64,000 bases of DNA, taken from assembly GCA_023101725.1 (NCBI GenBank), contig JALJCO010001098.1:1426001-1490000 (forward strand), written 5' to 3'. Source of the stretch: Atherinomorus stipes (lineage: Eukaryota > Chordata > Actinopteri > Atheriniformes > Atherinidae). The notes beneath the pieces are model-generated. The model saw only the letters and a program-made list of their open reading frames with translations, was not told where the DNA came from and made no database searches. Of the stretch, positions 53,442-64,000 are shown piece after piece. A program made the translations under genes and the position numbers. Within the stretch, counting starts at the first letter, position 1. Each line of letters starts with the position of its first letter.

Positions 53442-56400
53442 TTATGTTAAAGGATCGTACTGAATCAAACGAAGCGCCTCTTCGTTGTTCAACAGCCCCT
53501 TGATGAACTCTCCCTCTGCGACTCGATCTGGATGGAGAGAAAATGGGCAAGTTAGAGTGTGTTTGCAGCAGAAAGTGATTTCCAACCATGACGTGCTATA
53601 AAAAAACGACATAATGCTACCAAATGAGGCGAAGGCTCTGTTAGGATTTGATTCTAGTGGATGTTGCATTCAAATGTTTCAACTAGATTATTGTGTCCTG
53701 TGAAAAAGAGAAACTTTTTTTTAAATTCTAAGGTTTTACGGATCAGGACATGAAAAGTCAATTTGTTTTTAATCTAGCTTTAAATAAAGAAAATACAACC
53801 TCACATGAATGACACATCAGGATTTTCTGAACAATAACTGAGACAAAGTCTGGAAACATTGCATGAAAACTTAGTACATCCCAGAATTCATTAGCTTGTA
53901 GAACCATCTTTTTTTTTTTCTGTTCTCAGTTGCATTTACATAGATTTTATTAAGGAGTCCAAATCTGCACGGCCTCTTTTAAAGGTACAGTTTGTAAAAA
54001 AAATCAAAGGTCAATGGCAGAAAAATGTGATATAGACTATAATTCTATTGATGTGTAATCACTGCACTACAATAGCCGTTATATGTGTGTTTTCTTAGAA
54101 TGAGTCATTTATATCTACTTGCTACATTTATATTTATATAATTTATATCTACACTATTTTTATACAGCGTCCCTGAATGGACAAAACAATATGAGGGAAG
54201 TGAGAACTCTGAACTCTAAAACTGCTGTAGCAGCTTTGTTTAATGGGAGTTAGAGACTGTTTGGGATCAGTAATCCCTTAAAAGACATTAAAAGTAGTTC
54301 CTCAGATCCACTCACAGGTGAAAACATGAAGAGTACATTTGCAAAAACAGACAAACACCATTTAGAAAAAATGGAGTGCTTTTGCAAATAAACTCTTCAC
54401 ATATTTTTGTCTGGGAGAATTTTGGCCACTAACGGCCACCATACATTCACAACAGTGCTTGGAATATGAAGTCATTTGAAAGAAAACATCTTTTCTTTAA
54501 AATACCCATCTTTACCACTAGATGTCAGTAATTCTTACATACTGTACCTTTAAGAGTTTTTTTATGTTCTCTCTTTGTTTTTCATTATTCTTTTACTTTT
54601 TAATGCTCTCTTTTCTAACCTACCTGCTTTGCCTTTTTTAATAAAAATAAATGTTTTCCTCCATGACATCAGTCTCTAATTTCATGGTACAATGTTCTTT
54701 CCAACATTGCTTTGGTTCATTTGTGTCTGCACAGCTCTCTGGGGGTCAAAATTTCAGTGAAGTAGCACAGTAGTCCCCAACCTGGAGTCCCTCAAATGGG
54801 ACTTTTCCACCGTAATTATGATGGAGCTATCTTAGCACAGGAGCTAACTTAGCTCCAGATCTTTCGGTTTCCATACCCGAAAGCTCAAGCTTCTGGAGCG
54901 AAACTGGTGCCACAGCAGCACCACTTTTTTGTTGGGCCAAACAAAAGCTCGTCTAGCACCCAGTCCGCCAGGGGGAAGTTTACTACAACTTGCACACAAG
55001 AGAGGAGCGCCATTTTTAAACCCAGCTGAATAGTGAAGCAGTTATGTGTGTCAGAGACCAGCAAGGTAAACACACGGGAAGAAAGGCCACTTTTAAGATA
55101 AGTTTACAAAAAGAATCAAAATGAGAATATCATTGTTATTTTTATCATTTGCTTTTAATAAGCAAAAAATATATATATATATACCAATAGAACAAGTTAA
55201 AATTCTCTTGAAATTATATAAAAATAATGTTGAAATTAGCCAGAAAACTTATTCTTAGCTATGTTTTACGTAATACACGTAATACTGTAAGTTTGAACAA
55301 AACAAGATTTTTAAAAAACTGTTCCACTTAACAAGATATTCAAGATGCATTGTCTAAAAACAAGTTCCTATATCTCACTGAAATGTTTTTCAGGTGATTA
55401 TGTCTTATATTAAGTGTAATGAGGTACTTTGACTATACAAATATATTTAGTAAGATCTTGAGTTTTTGCAGTGCAGCAGGAGACCAAGTGCTTTGTTGCA
55501 TTCTGGGCTTCATCTGAAGTCATTCATTCATTTTCTGTACCGCTTATCCAGTTCAGGGTCGTTGGAGCCTATCCGAGCTATTATCAGGCGAGAGGCAGGT
55601 ACACCTGGGCAGGTCGCCAGTCTGTCACAGGGCCAACACAGAGACACAGACAACCATTCACACTCACATTCATACCTGGGGGCAATTAAGAGTGATCAAT
55701 TTAACCTAACATGTCTTTGGGAGGAAGCCGGAGAACCCACGCATACACGGGGAGAACATGCAAACTCAACACAGAAAGGCCACTGTTGGAATTGTTCAAA
55801 ACCCCTCCCCAGCCAGGACTCGAACTAGCGACCTTCTTACTGTGAGACTGCGGTGCTAACCACCACACCACCATGCAGCACGGCTTCATCTCAAGTACGA
55901 AATAAATTAGTTTTGTTGCTGTACGGCCATAAACGCTTGTGCTGCGAGAACTTTGTCATCCATCTTGGTTGTTTTGTCTCGGTTCTCTTCTTCCTCCGCT
56001 TTTATTTTAGTCGGGGCCTTCCGTTTCCCCATGAATACATTTCTGATACTTTAGTGATGCAGTGACGTGGTTTATAGTTGGCTCTTTATATGGAAAACTG
56101 ACCAGGTTTGTTAAAAAGCACCACTTGGAGTTTTGGCTCCTTTCACATAGAAAAGGCCTCAAAAAAGCACAGGAGGTCCCGTGAGGCTCTGACTGTTAAG
56201 AGCCAGTGTGATTTAACTCCTGGTTTGATTCACACAGAACCAGAGTTTTGGGAAGCCTGAAAGCAAATTATGCCATCTAAGACATGCAACTGTGCAGATG
56301 ATTCAACCTTAGGGTCTTTATGCAGGGGTACAGTCCTCAAGAGCTACTATCCTGCAACATTTAGAGCCGGGATCACCAAATCCGGACCTCTTGGGTCGGT

Positions 56401-59400
56401 GTCCGGGTGGTCTCCCACCAACACACCTGACTCAAATTAAAGAGTCGCTATGCAGACTTTCATTGGCTGTTGGATCCAGTTAATTTCAGCCAGGTGTGCT
56501 GGAGAAGGGAAATGTTGAAAACCTTCCGGACATTGACCCAAGAGGTCCACATTTGGTGATCCCTGCATTAGAGCAGGGGTGCCCAAGTCCAGTCCTCCAG
56601 AGCTACTATCCTGCTCATTTTTGTTGCATACCTTCTGCAGCACATCTGAATCAAATGAATGCCTCGTTACCAAGCATCTGCAGAGCTATCATGTGCATGA
56701 GGTAATTAGCCATTTGATTCAGGTGTGTTGGGGAGGGTATGTTTGAAAAATTGCAGGATAGTCGCTCTTAAGGACCGGACTTGGGCACCCCTGCTTTAGA
56801 GGATACCTTCTCCAACACACCTGAATCAAATGAAAGCCTCGTTACCAGGCCTCTGCAGAGCTGATTGGCTTGTGCATGATGTCATTCAGCCATTTGATTC
56901 AGGTGTGCTGGAGAGGGAGAGCGCTAAAGGTTGCAGGATAGTAGCTCTTGAGGGCTGGATGTGTGCACCCCTGAATTAAATGGTAAATGGACTGTCTTAT
57001 TGCGCTTTCCAGTCATCTCCGCTCAAAGCGCTTACACTACATATCACATTCACCCAGCCACACACACATCACACCCCGATAGGCCAGGGAGGCAACGGGG
57101 TCAGTGGCCCAAGGACACTCGGCAGTAGCTGGGGAAGACGGAACGATCCCACAACCCTCCGGTTGAAAGACGACTGCTCTTCCACCTGAGCTACAGCCGC
57201 CCCAGTTACCTTAACTTTGGTTTTAAAAAAGGAGATGAGTCAACCAGAATGCATCATGTATGAGAAGCAGGAAATGAAAGCATATAACCAAATATGGTCG
57301 CACGGGGTGGGCGTGGGGTGGACAGCGTTTTGGTAGTTGTATGAAGGGGACCTTACCCTGCAAGTTTTAACTGAAATGAACGTCTCATTAGCACGTTTGC
57401 AAAGAACTGTTCAAGCTGTTTAATTAACCTGAATCAAGCATGCAGGAGCTGGAACCATCTAAAACATGCAGGACAGGGGCTCCTGAGAAACACCAAGGTA
57501 GTGGTCAGATTTTGACTGGACCAATGCGACAATGATTATTTTCTTTTTCAGCCATTCTGTTGAAGATATTGTAGCTTTGTTGCCAGTTTCAGCTAGGCTT
57601 TATGCAAACATTAACTTATACGGTTATCTATGTATGACTTAAACAGCAAAATATCCAGGTCCTGATGCTGCAAAACAAGCTCAAATTATCACCACCACGC
57701 TTAACAGCTGGTAGAAAGTGATTTTTTTGTAATATTTTATTGCTCTGAATCGTCTGTTGTTTTTTATTCAGTTTATTTTTGTCTTCTATCCAATTTCCTT
57801 TTGGTTATTTTCTTTGTTCCTGGATTATCTCAGGACTAATCACGCTTGCTGCTCCCCCTCACACCTGGATTGAGTTTGCTAATTACCACACCTGCCCTTT
57901 GTGTGTCAGTAGTTCCATCTCTCCTCTGTAAGGTCTGACCTTCCAAAGAACAAACAATATGCCCTGCTTTTGTTTGCCCTTTGTATGTTCTTTATCACTT
58001 TTAACTCACTTTGACCTCTGAACTCTTACGTTACATCATCTCTGTAGGGTTCTTTTTAATTTTTTTCTGGCTGCAATAACATCTTTTGTTTGATCTAGAT
58101 GTTAATTTCATTGTTCCTCCTGCACTCCTCGATGCAACACATTGGCATTGAATGGGATGTTAAACATGACCCTGAACATTGGAGCAAGACTGGAGCAGAC
58201 TCCATACTGCTCGTCCAATGTAATCCAAGTGTCCTGAGCGGGTAGCATCCATAATTTACTGGAAACCACATCATTTAGTATATTTTTATACCCTAAACAG
58301 TAGCACAGCGCTCTTCCCGGATGCACGTTCATGCGAGTTCGTGACACTACGGAGCGTTCAGTGCCTACTCTGCTGATAATGCAAGCGTAGAAGAAGAAAT
58401 TCACTATTTACATTGTGCTAAGAGCGACCGAGCTGCAGACAAACACATTTGAAATATTTAAAAGTGCTCCAGAGTCTTGCTCAGCATGAGGGTGAGTAGA
58501 AAATGAAGGCACATCATTCTGTGGGGGTTGTATCCCTTTAAGGGTTTTTAAGTTTTTTGTTTTTTTTTCTTTTCAGTTTCTTTGAGCATTGCACGGTCTG
58601 ACCTCGGGGTGAACTTCCTGGAAAGCTTTGCAACTGTCTTGGATGTTTTCCACTTGTGAATAATCTTCCTCTCTGTAGAGCGATGGCCCTTAAAGAGTTT
58701 GAAAATGTCTTTATAACCTTCCCAGTGCATGCATCTGAATGCTCCAGAGCAGCAGACTCACAAACTTTCTACTTTAGAGATGATCCTGATGATCAATTTG
58801 AGTCCATTTGATTAGTAGCACCTTGCTGCTATCTAATATCTTTACTCCTATCAATCAACCAATCAATGTTTACTTCTAAAGCACTTTTTCATACTAAAAG
58901 TAAAATACTGAGATGTTCAATTACTAAAACTACAATCTTCCTTTTAAAGACAGCTGCCCTCAGGTTCTCTGCAGGGCTGTTCCACCACTGAAACTAAATA
59001 AAAGATGCTTCTTTGCATGTTCTCATCCCCGCCTCAGGAATAAGCATGGAATGGAGGATTAATGGACTTATACTCTCACTCACTGATTCTGCATTTTGGC
59101 TTATTTTTAGTTAAATAAGGCGTCATATATTGTGCAAAAGTTTAGGGATGCACAAAATTGGAATTTTGGCCGATATCCGATATGCCAATATTTTAAAACT
59201 CATGTGGCCTATAACCTATATCGATACCAATATTAAAGCTGAAAAAAATAAGCAATCATTACAAATGGCAGTTTTGTTGTCCATTTCTGACACTTTGAAA
59301 AAAAAGGGGTGGGAAAAAATATTGATACACTGAAATACCGCAATATTTTCAAATACCGAAATCAATCAATATTTAAAAACGCGGTATCGGTCCATTTTAC

Positions 59401-62400
59401 TTACAAAATCTCACAAGATTTTGTTGTTCTGTTGCGAACTCTCACAATATTTTGTGATTTCTCGCGAGATTTCGTAAGTAAAATAGATTGATACTGTGTT
59501 TTTAAATGTCAATATGATATCAGCATATGAAAATATTGCAAATTTTTCGTGAATTCTCACGAGATTTTGTAACAGAACAATGAAATACCGTGAGGTTTTT
59601 GTTAGTAAAATAGATCGATACCACGTCTTTGAATGTCAATTTGGTATCAGCATTTGGAAATATCGTAACCCCCCCCGCAGAAGTCTGTAAAAAATAAGTT
59701 TTTGAAGAAGAAGAAGTTGTTTTGGGGTTTTCTTTTGGACTTTAGAAACAACGGGCTGATTGGTTAAATATCAGTGGGGTGGCTGATAGCTGATATTTAG
59801 TTTTAAGGCCGATATAGGCTGATACCGATAGGGGGCTGATTATATCCTGCACCCTACAAACATTTGCAAAAAAATGAAAAAGTACCAATCAAGACATGTC
59901 ACCAACATTTCTAATTGGTTCGAAAGGAAATTACCTCCAGACATCATCAACAAAATCATTTTTGAGTCAGACATGGTTATAAATGTGATGAAGGTTGCTT
60001 AACAGCTCATATACAACCGTTTATCTATACAAAATTTAGCTTTATGGGGATTTAATTTCATTCAGGTCTAATTTGTGCTTCTTTTTCTCACCGTTGTCGC
60101 CCTTGTCGAATGCTTTCCAGAGTTTCTCGGCCCTCCTCTCAGGTGTGTTTTCATCCTCGGGTAGATCGTCCACTTCATCTTTGGGAATCAGCTTAAAAAT
60201 AGCCTGTTAGAACAAAATGGATGGACAGGACAGTTTTATTTATGCTTTCTTTTGTTTGCAGAGGAAGAACTGCAACATCCTCTGTCTCACTGCTCTCATT
60301 ACTTTTTACTTATTTCAGGTAAAACGGCTAAAATGGTTGTGGATTATATAACAGTGACTTTTTTAATGGATGCATAGGGAAGTGGAACCTTTGTCCCTTT
60401 TAATCTTTTAATGTCACATCTATAAACTGATTATCAACCTCTTGACAAAAACAGCAACATGTTGCTGCTGAGGATTAACCCACCGGCTCTTTGTTCTCTG
60501 ATTATATGACCTCTAATCTTTTAAATGCAAGTCTAGTTGCTATAAATACACCAATCAGTCGACCACAATACTAAAACCACTGACGTGTCAACTAGTAAAG
60601 CAGTGGAATTTTCCACTGCTTCCTGGCGTTCACATGGACAATGTCGGCGCAGTCTCCAAACCTGGAAAAGAAGGATTTATAAGTCTGTATTATCTTTCTT
60701 TAAAAAAAGAAAAGATTATATGACTTTGTTTGCTGGATAAAGTCTTAAACCATTTTAATTTTTGGCGGCAACAATGAATGAGCTTATCAGAAACTGGAGA
60801 GAAGAGAGGGATGACTACGACTGATCCAAGACAAAAAGAAAGTGATCAGCCATTTAAGTTCTTTAAAGCTTAATGCCAATTTACATCATTCTGTGGTTAC
60901 AGTAAAAACAAGTGTAGAGATTTATTCATCACCACGTTTCTAAGCTAAACAAAGCCACTGTGTGTATTGTGCAACACATTTAATAATCTTATTGCTTCTT
61001 TTACCAAATTCAACATCACTGGAACACATTCAATATAATTCTATTTGTAGAGGGTTTCTTTCTTTTTAAATTTTCCAGCTAGGGGGAAACCTGAAATAGT
61101 TATGTGGTGCATGGTCCAGAGCCCCGTCCATGAAGCCAGTGCACTACACAAAAATGAAACAGTGGTTTTGACTCATAGCTGTCACTTTAGTGTTCCTACC
61201 TGCAGAGCAACCACAAACAAATTCCTAAAGATGTGCTATAATTCAGATTTTCCCCCCAGTCCCCACAACTCTCAAAGGTCCCTGGAAGAATTTGGTATAA
61301 AATAAAGTTTTAAGTTGCCCTGTGCATATACAGTCATCCTCAAAATGATTCATACCCTCCAATAAAAAAAGGCTAAATTCACAATAGTAATCCATATAAC
61401 CAGAAACTAAAGAAACTAATAATAAATAAAAAATTACAAAATTATAAGTTAGTGAAATAAAATATTGCTTTTGAATTCTGGTTGGAAGCAACAATTTTTA
61501 AAAAACAAACAAAACAAAACTGTCCAAAACACATTAGAGCACCTCTCCTGTGGACAGTGGACAAACATACCTGTCAACAGGTGCAGACATCTGATTGGAC
61601 GTTACAGAAAACACCTAATTACAGTGATTGTCTCAAAGTGTTGCTCAACAAAATTTTAGTTTTGGAGCCCCATAATGTTTGTTTACTTGTTTTATCTTTT
61701 TTGTTTGTTTGTTTTTAATATTTCTTTAAAAACCACTATTTAAAATCAATGTCATGATTTTTATAGAATTTTTATTTATTATTACTTTTGTCAATTTCAT
61801 CTTATTTCACTGACAGCTGATTTTTGTACTTCTTTAATTTGAGGGTATGAATATTTTTGAGGACCACTGCATACAGCAGTTCTTAATAAGTTTGACCGGG
61901 TGGGAAGGATATTTGCAATCCATACACACACATTTGTTTGCCATTCAAACGAATTTGCTGCTTTCTTAAGAGTACAAGGAACAGTGATGATGTCCACACA
62001 CTAAAAACTCCTGGGTCAAACTCCTGAGTTAAAAAGGGACCAACTCATATCTGGGTTATTTCAACCCAGACACGTGAGTTGCTGACCCAACTTCTGGGTT
62101 AAAATACTCCAACATTGTAGTCAATATAACCCAACTTCTGGGTCAAATATTCAACCTGAAAGTTGGGTCAAAAAAATAACCCAGTTCTCTGGATCAAAGC
62201 AACCCAGAAATTAATTGGTCCCCATTTAAACCCAGCAGGAGTTTTTAGTGTCCAGGAGATCAACACTGCTGCGCGTTTACTATTATACGTCATGTGACAA
62301 CTATTAAGATAATTGACTGATTGAGTAGACTGACTATTAAAGTATTGGCTCAATTAGACCAAATTCAACCTGTGTGATGCAACATATAAAAAGGTCCACA

Positions 62401-63034
62401 GTCAGGTTTAAACATTATGATTTGATCCCTTCGGTGCAGAGTTTTGCAGAATTTAAACTGGTTTATAGTCACAGCTATGATTCTATAAAGTTGCCAAAGA
62501 AAAAAAGGTTGGAAGCTCATGGCAAACTCATTTCTATACCAATGATGCTGTTACGAATATCTTAGATTGCAGCTACTCGTAGCTCTAATTTCATCACAAA
62601 AGCCCCTCTAAACACTCGACTGTACTTTCAGACAGAGAAAAAGAGCATCTTACTCCACAGATTTCTGTGACCTCTGACTTGGTGATGTATCCGTTCTTGT
62701 CCACATCAAACAGCGAGAACGCCCATTCCAGTTTGCTGGTGGTCTTCCCCGTGGAGGTCATGTGGAGGGCGATGATGTACTCCTTGAAGTCCAGTGTGCC
62801 ATCATCGTTGGTGTCGAAGGAGCGGAAGACATGCTGAGCGTACGTATTGGCTTCGCTCTCGGGGAAGAACTTGGTGTAGATCTGCTGAAACTCCTCTTTG
62901 GAGATGCGACCTGATGGGCACTGCTTCTTGAAGTTTTCGTACCAATGGTAGATCTCAGTCTCTGAGAACTTGGTGGTGAGCTTCAGGTCCTCCAGGATCT
63001 CCTTTGACACAGAGGTGCTCTTACTATTACCCAT
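53442..63034 (-). CDS. rcvrn: Recoverin/visinin, photoreceptor calcium sensor
   Basis: Three coding exons on the minus strand: 63034-62654 (127 codons, phase 0), 60203-60092 and 53527-53442. Together they give 192 codons plus a stop. The product begins MGNSKS, the N-myristoylation signal of the calcium-myristoyl switch. EF-hand 1 is degenerate (CPSGR, 39-43), as in the family. EF-hand 2 (D74-E85, DTNDDGTLDFKE) and EF-hand 3 (D110-E121, DVDKNGYITKSE) are intact. EF-hand 4 (DKGDNDRVAEGE) is partial. Recoverins regulate rhodopsin kinase in rods and cones. DTNDDGTLDFKEYIIALH and RLIQYDP also resemble cone visinins, so the exact paralogue is open. The C-terminus is about 8-10 residues shorter than mammalian recoverin and lacks its Lys-rich tail. 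Introns are 2.45 and 6.56 kb. Confidence 0.95.
53979..54553. repeat. Repeat with AAAGGTACAGT / ACTGTACCTTT ends (recoverin intron)
   Basis: AAAGGTACAGTTTGTAAA at the left and TTACATACTGTACCTTT at the right are inverted. It is related to 10897-11230 and 24950-25060. Contains TTTACCACTAGATGTCAG near the right end. Confidence 0.6.
55526..55882 (-). mobile_element. tRNA-derived SINE-like element
   Basis: On the minus strand it starts with a tRNA-like promoter (GTGGTTAGCACCGCAG as box A, AGTTCGAGTCC as box B). GTTTGCATGTTCTCCCC and GGTTAAATTGATCAC follow, ending with CGACCCTGAACTGGATAAGC. This is a widespread fish family. A fragment lies at 27844-27962. Confidence 0.75.
56367..56565. mobile_element. 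hAT-like MITE, GATCACCAAATCCGG family
   Basis: Ends GGGATCACCAAATCCGGACC and an inverse ending TTTGGTGATCCCTG. Left flank ATTTAGAG and right flank CATTAGAG match at 6 of 8. Same family as 36487-36699. Confidence 0.75.
56574..56793. mobile_element. hAT-like MITE, CAGGGGTGCCCAAGTCC family
   Basis: Ends CAGGGGTGCCCAAGTCCAG and the inverse GGACTTGGGCACCCCTG. Flanks CATTAGAG and CTTTAGAG match at 7 of 8. Same family as 36213-36423. Confidence 0.82.
56983..57205 (-). mobile_element. tRNA-derived SINE-like element
   Basis: On the minus strand, GCGGCTGTAGCTCAGGTGGA (box A) and GTGGGATCGTTCC (box-B-like) lie about 40 bp apart. AGCGCTTTGAGCGG follows, and the element ends near CAGTCCATTTACCATTT. This is a common fish SINE-like family. 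It is not a functional tRNA: the stems are disrupted. Confidence 0.7.
57206..59142. other. Recoverin intron DNA, no gene recognised
   Basis: AT-rich with no coding similarity. GGGGGTTGTATCCCTTTAAG near 58530 looks like the tip of a DNA-transposon repeat. Open frames at 58108-58404 and 58548-58730 resemble nothing known to me. Confidence 0.4.
59143..59856. mobile_element. Composite hAT-like repeat, copy 4 (recoverin intron)
   Basis: Ends TAGGGATGCACAAAATTGG and a degraded inverse TATATCCTGCACCCTA. Flanks CAAAAGTT and CAAACATT match at 6 of 8. The foldback core (about 59308-59690) includes TTCTCGCGAGATTTCGTAAG. Confidence 0.72.
61331..61869. mobile_element. Mariner-like MITE, copy 3 (recoverin intron)
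   Basis: Ends CAGTCATCCTCAAAATGATT and the inverse TTTTTGAGGACCACTG. It is the cleanest copy of the family also found at 27460 and 42393. Confidence 0.75.
61998..62251. mobile_element. MITE with CACTAAAAACTCCTGGGT ends
   Basis: ACACTAAAAACTCCTGGGT and the inverse ACCCAGCAGGAGTTTTTAGT. The interior repeats AACCCA and TGGGTT motifs in both directions, giving a strongly self-complementary 254-bp unit. Confidence 0.7.
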
Positions 63035-63677
63035 TATTGAGGATGTTTGTAAGCTCTTCGGGGGAGGATTTGTTGCTCGTCTGGGGCTCTTTACCTTTAA
63101 TGTAAGAAGTTACCTTCTTTGCTTTGATGAAGTGGTGAAGAGTGCTTGCTCCTGCGATAGAGCTGTGATGTGCTTCCTGATCCTGGTCCTGGCCTGCAGC
63201 TCAGCCCACAGACACAAATACTGTGAAAAGAGCAGAAGCCATTTGGTAAGCCAATCAACCGCGAGTAAAACCAGCATGAGGTGCCAAACGCCGTGATCCT
63301 AGGTTAAGTGCTTGTTTATCTCAGAGTAAAGTCATGTGCGTCAGACAGTTTTGGCTATTTTCAGCTCGAGATTGGCACAATAGTCATGATCACTGATGGG
63401 TGCAGAAGGTTGTAATATAGAATAATAGAGTAATAGAAGGTTGTAAATGTTTTTAAACTGTAAAGCACTTTGAGCCGCACAACTTGCTGGGAAAGCGCTT
63501 CATGAATAAAGATTGACTGATTGATAGATAGAATAAAAGATGCTAGTTGATTTTTGCTGCATCCTTGTCCTCATATAGTTTCTGTGCAGCAGCCTTCCCA
63601 GTACTCATGCACCTGGGACCAACTTTCATGAAAGGAAGTACTTTCCCTGCTGACAAAACAGCTTAATTCCAGCTGGT

Positions 63678-63811
63678 CTAAGTACTTTTGCTGGTATAAC
63701 TGGTCTACTGTAAGTACTATTGCTGGTATAACTGGTCTACTGTAAGTACTATTGCTGGTATAACTGGTCTACTGTAAGTACTATTGCTAGTATAAGTGGT
63801 CTGAGGTGTGT
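63678..63811. repeat. 32-bp minisatellite, about four units
   Basis: The unit contains GTAAGTACTATTGCTGGTAT followed by AACTGGTCTACT. Three near-identical units and a diverged fourth lie about 650 bp upstream of the recoverin start codon. AGCTGGTC motifs flank both sides, suggesting expansion inside an older repeat. Confidence 0.85.
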
Positions 63812-64000
63812 TTTGGCCACATTTTAGCTGGTCAAGCTAGTTCTTTTCAGTAGGGTCCAAAAGCAGCAACCTTTATCCAAACTTCAGTGAAGGTGCACGT
63901 CCTGTGCCCATTCTTTCCATTTAGAATAATGGTAGACCAATATATCAGCCGGCTGATGTTTTAGGTGTGTTGGCCGATAACACCACTCAGCATAATTTAC

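Larger units (their letters stand above)
56323..56973. mobile_element. MITE split by two later MITE insertions
   Basis: The left piece (56323-56366) begins CAGGGGTACAGTCCTCAAGA. The right piece (56802-56973) ends GGATGTGTGCACCCCTG. Between them lie 56367-56565 and 56574-56793. TTAGAG-ending 8-mers mark each junction: ATTTAGAG, CATTAGAG and CTTTAGAG. Confidence 0.7.

Noticed and set aside
63678..63811. CRISPR-like array
   Set aside because: Units are contiguous with no unique spacers: an ordinary minisatellite in a vertebrate genome.

Overview
This is vertebrate nuclear DNA, almost certainly from a teleost fish. It holds split genes with GT-AG introns and conserved vertebrate proteins. The spaces between them are crowded with short hAT-like, Tc1/mariner-like, LINE and tRNA-derived SINE sequences of the kinds common in fish genomes. 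No bacterial, CRISPR or operon-like structure was seen. All exon models were built by eye from splice sites, reading phase and remembered family sequences; no alignment or search was run.

Four protein-coding genes can be supported. (1) 494-4024, minus strand: the first four coding exons of a NECAP protein, closest to NECAP1, which runs off the left edge. (2) 5284-15397, plus strand: an epsin-type endocytic adaptor of nine coding exons, about 948 codons. It has an ENTH domain and a very long array of DPF motifs, and one extra C in a C7 tract breaks the array's frame. (3) 31923-47895, plus strand: a GSG1-like tetraspan membrane protein of six coding exons and 438 codons, probably gsg1l2, with an unusual Gly/Met-rich tail. 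(4) 53442-63034, minus strand: recoverin or visinin, three coding exons and 192 codons.

NECAP and the epsin are head-to-head across roughly 340 bp. Both proteins serve AP-2/clathrin endocytosis: NECAP binds the AP-2 appendage and core, and the epsin offers dozens of appendage-binding DPF/DPW motifs plus a clathrin box and NPF motifs. The GSG1-like gene and recoverin are convergent neighbours. As I recall, GSG1L2 and RCVRN also lie close together on human chromosome 17p, which supports both names.

The rest is mostly transposon history. A 3.6 kb 5'-truncated L1-type LINE with 14-bp target duplications (16609-20203) lies downstream of the epsin. Several nested stacks have readable target duplications: hAT in hAT with a foldback core (12346-14001); hAT, then RTE LINE, then hAT (38023-40242); a Tc1 element holding a 515-bp inverted-repeat element (28735-30447); and two elements inserted one after the other at the same TTAGAG site (56323-56973). 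A 0.7 kb palindrome (33857-34563) carries a THAP zinc-finger coding segment in both arms. Two purine-rich tracts (32540-33220 and 45370-45700) look like poor consensus sequence.

No clearly new biochemical system is evident. The most interesting leads are the shared NECAP/epsin promoter, the coding minisatellite in the epsin, the GSG1-like tail and the THAP palindrome.
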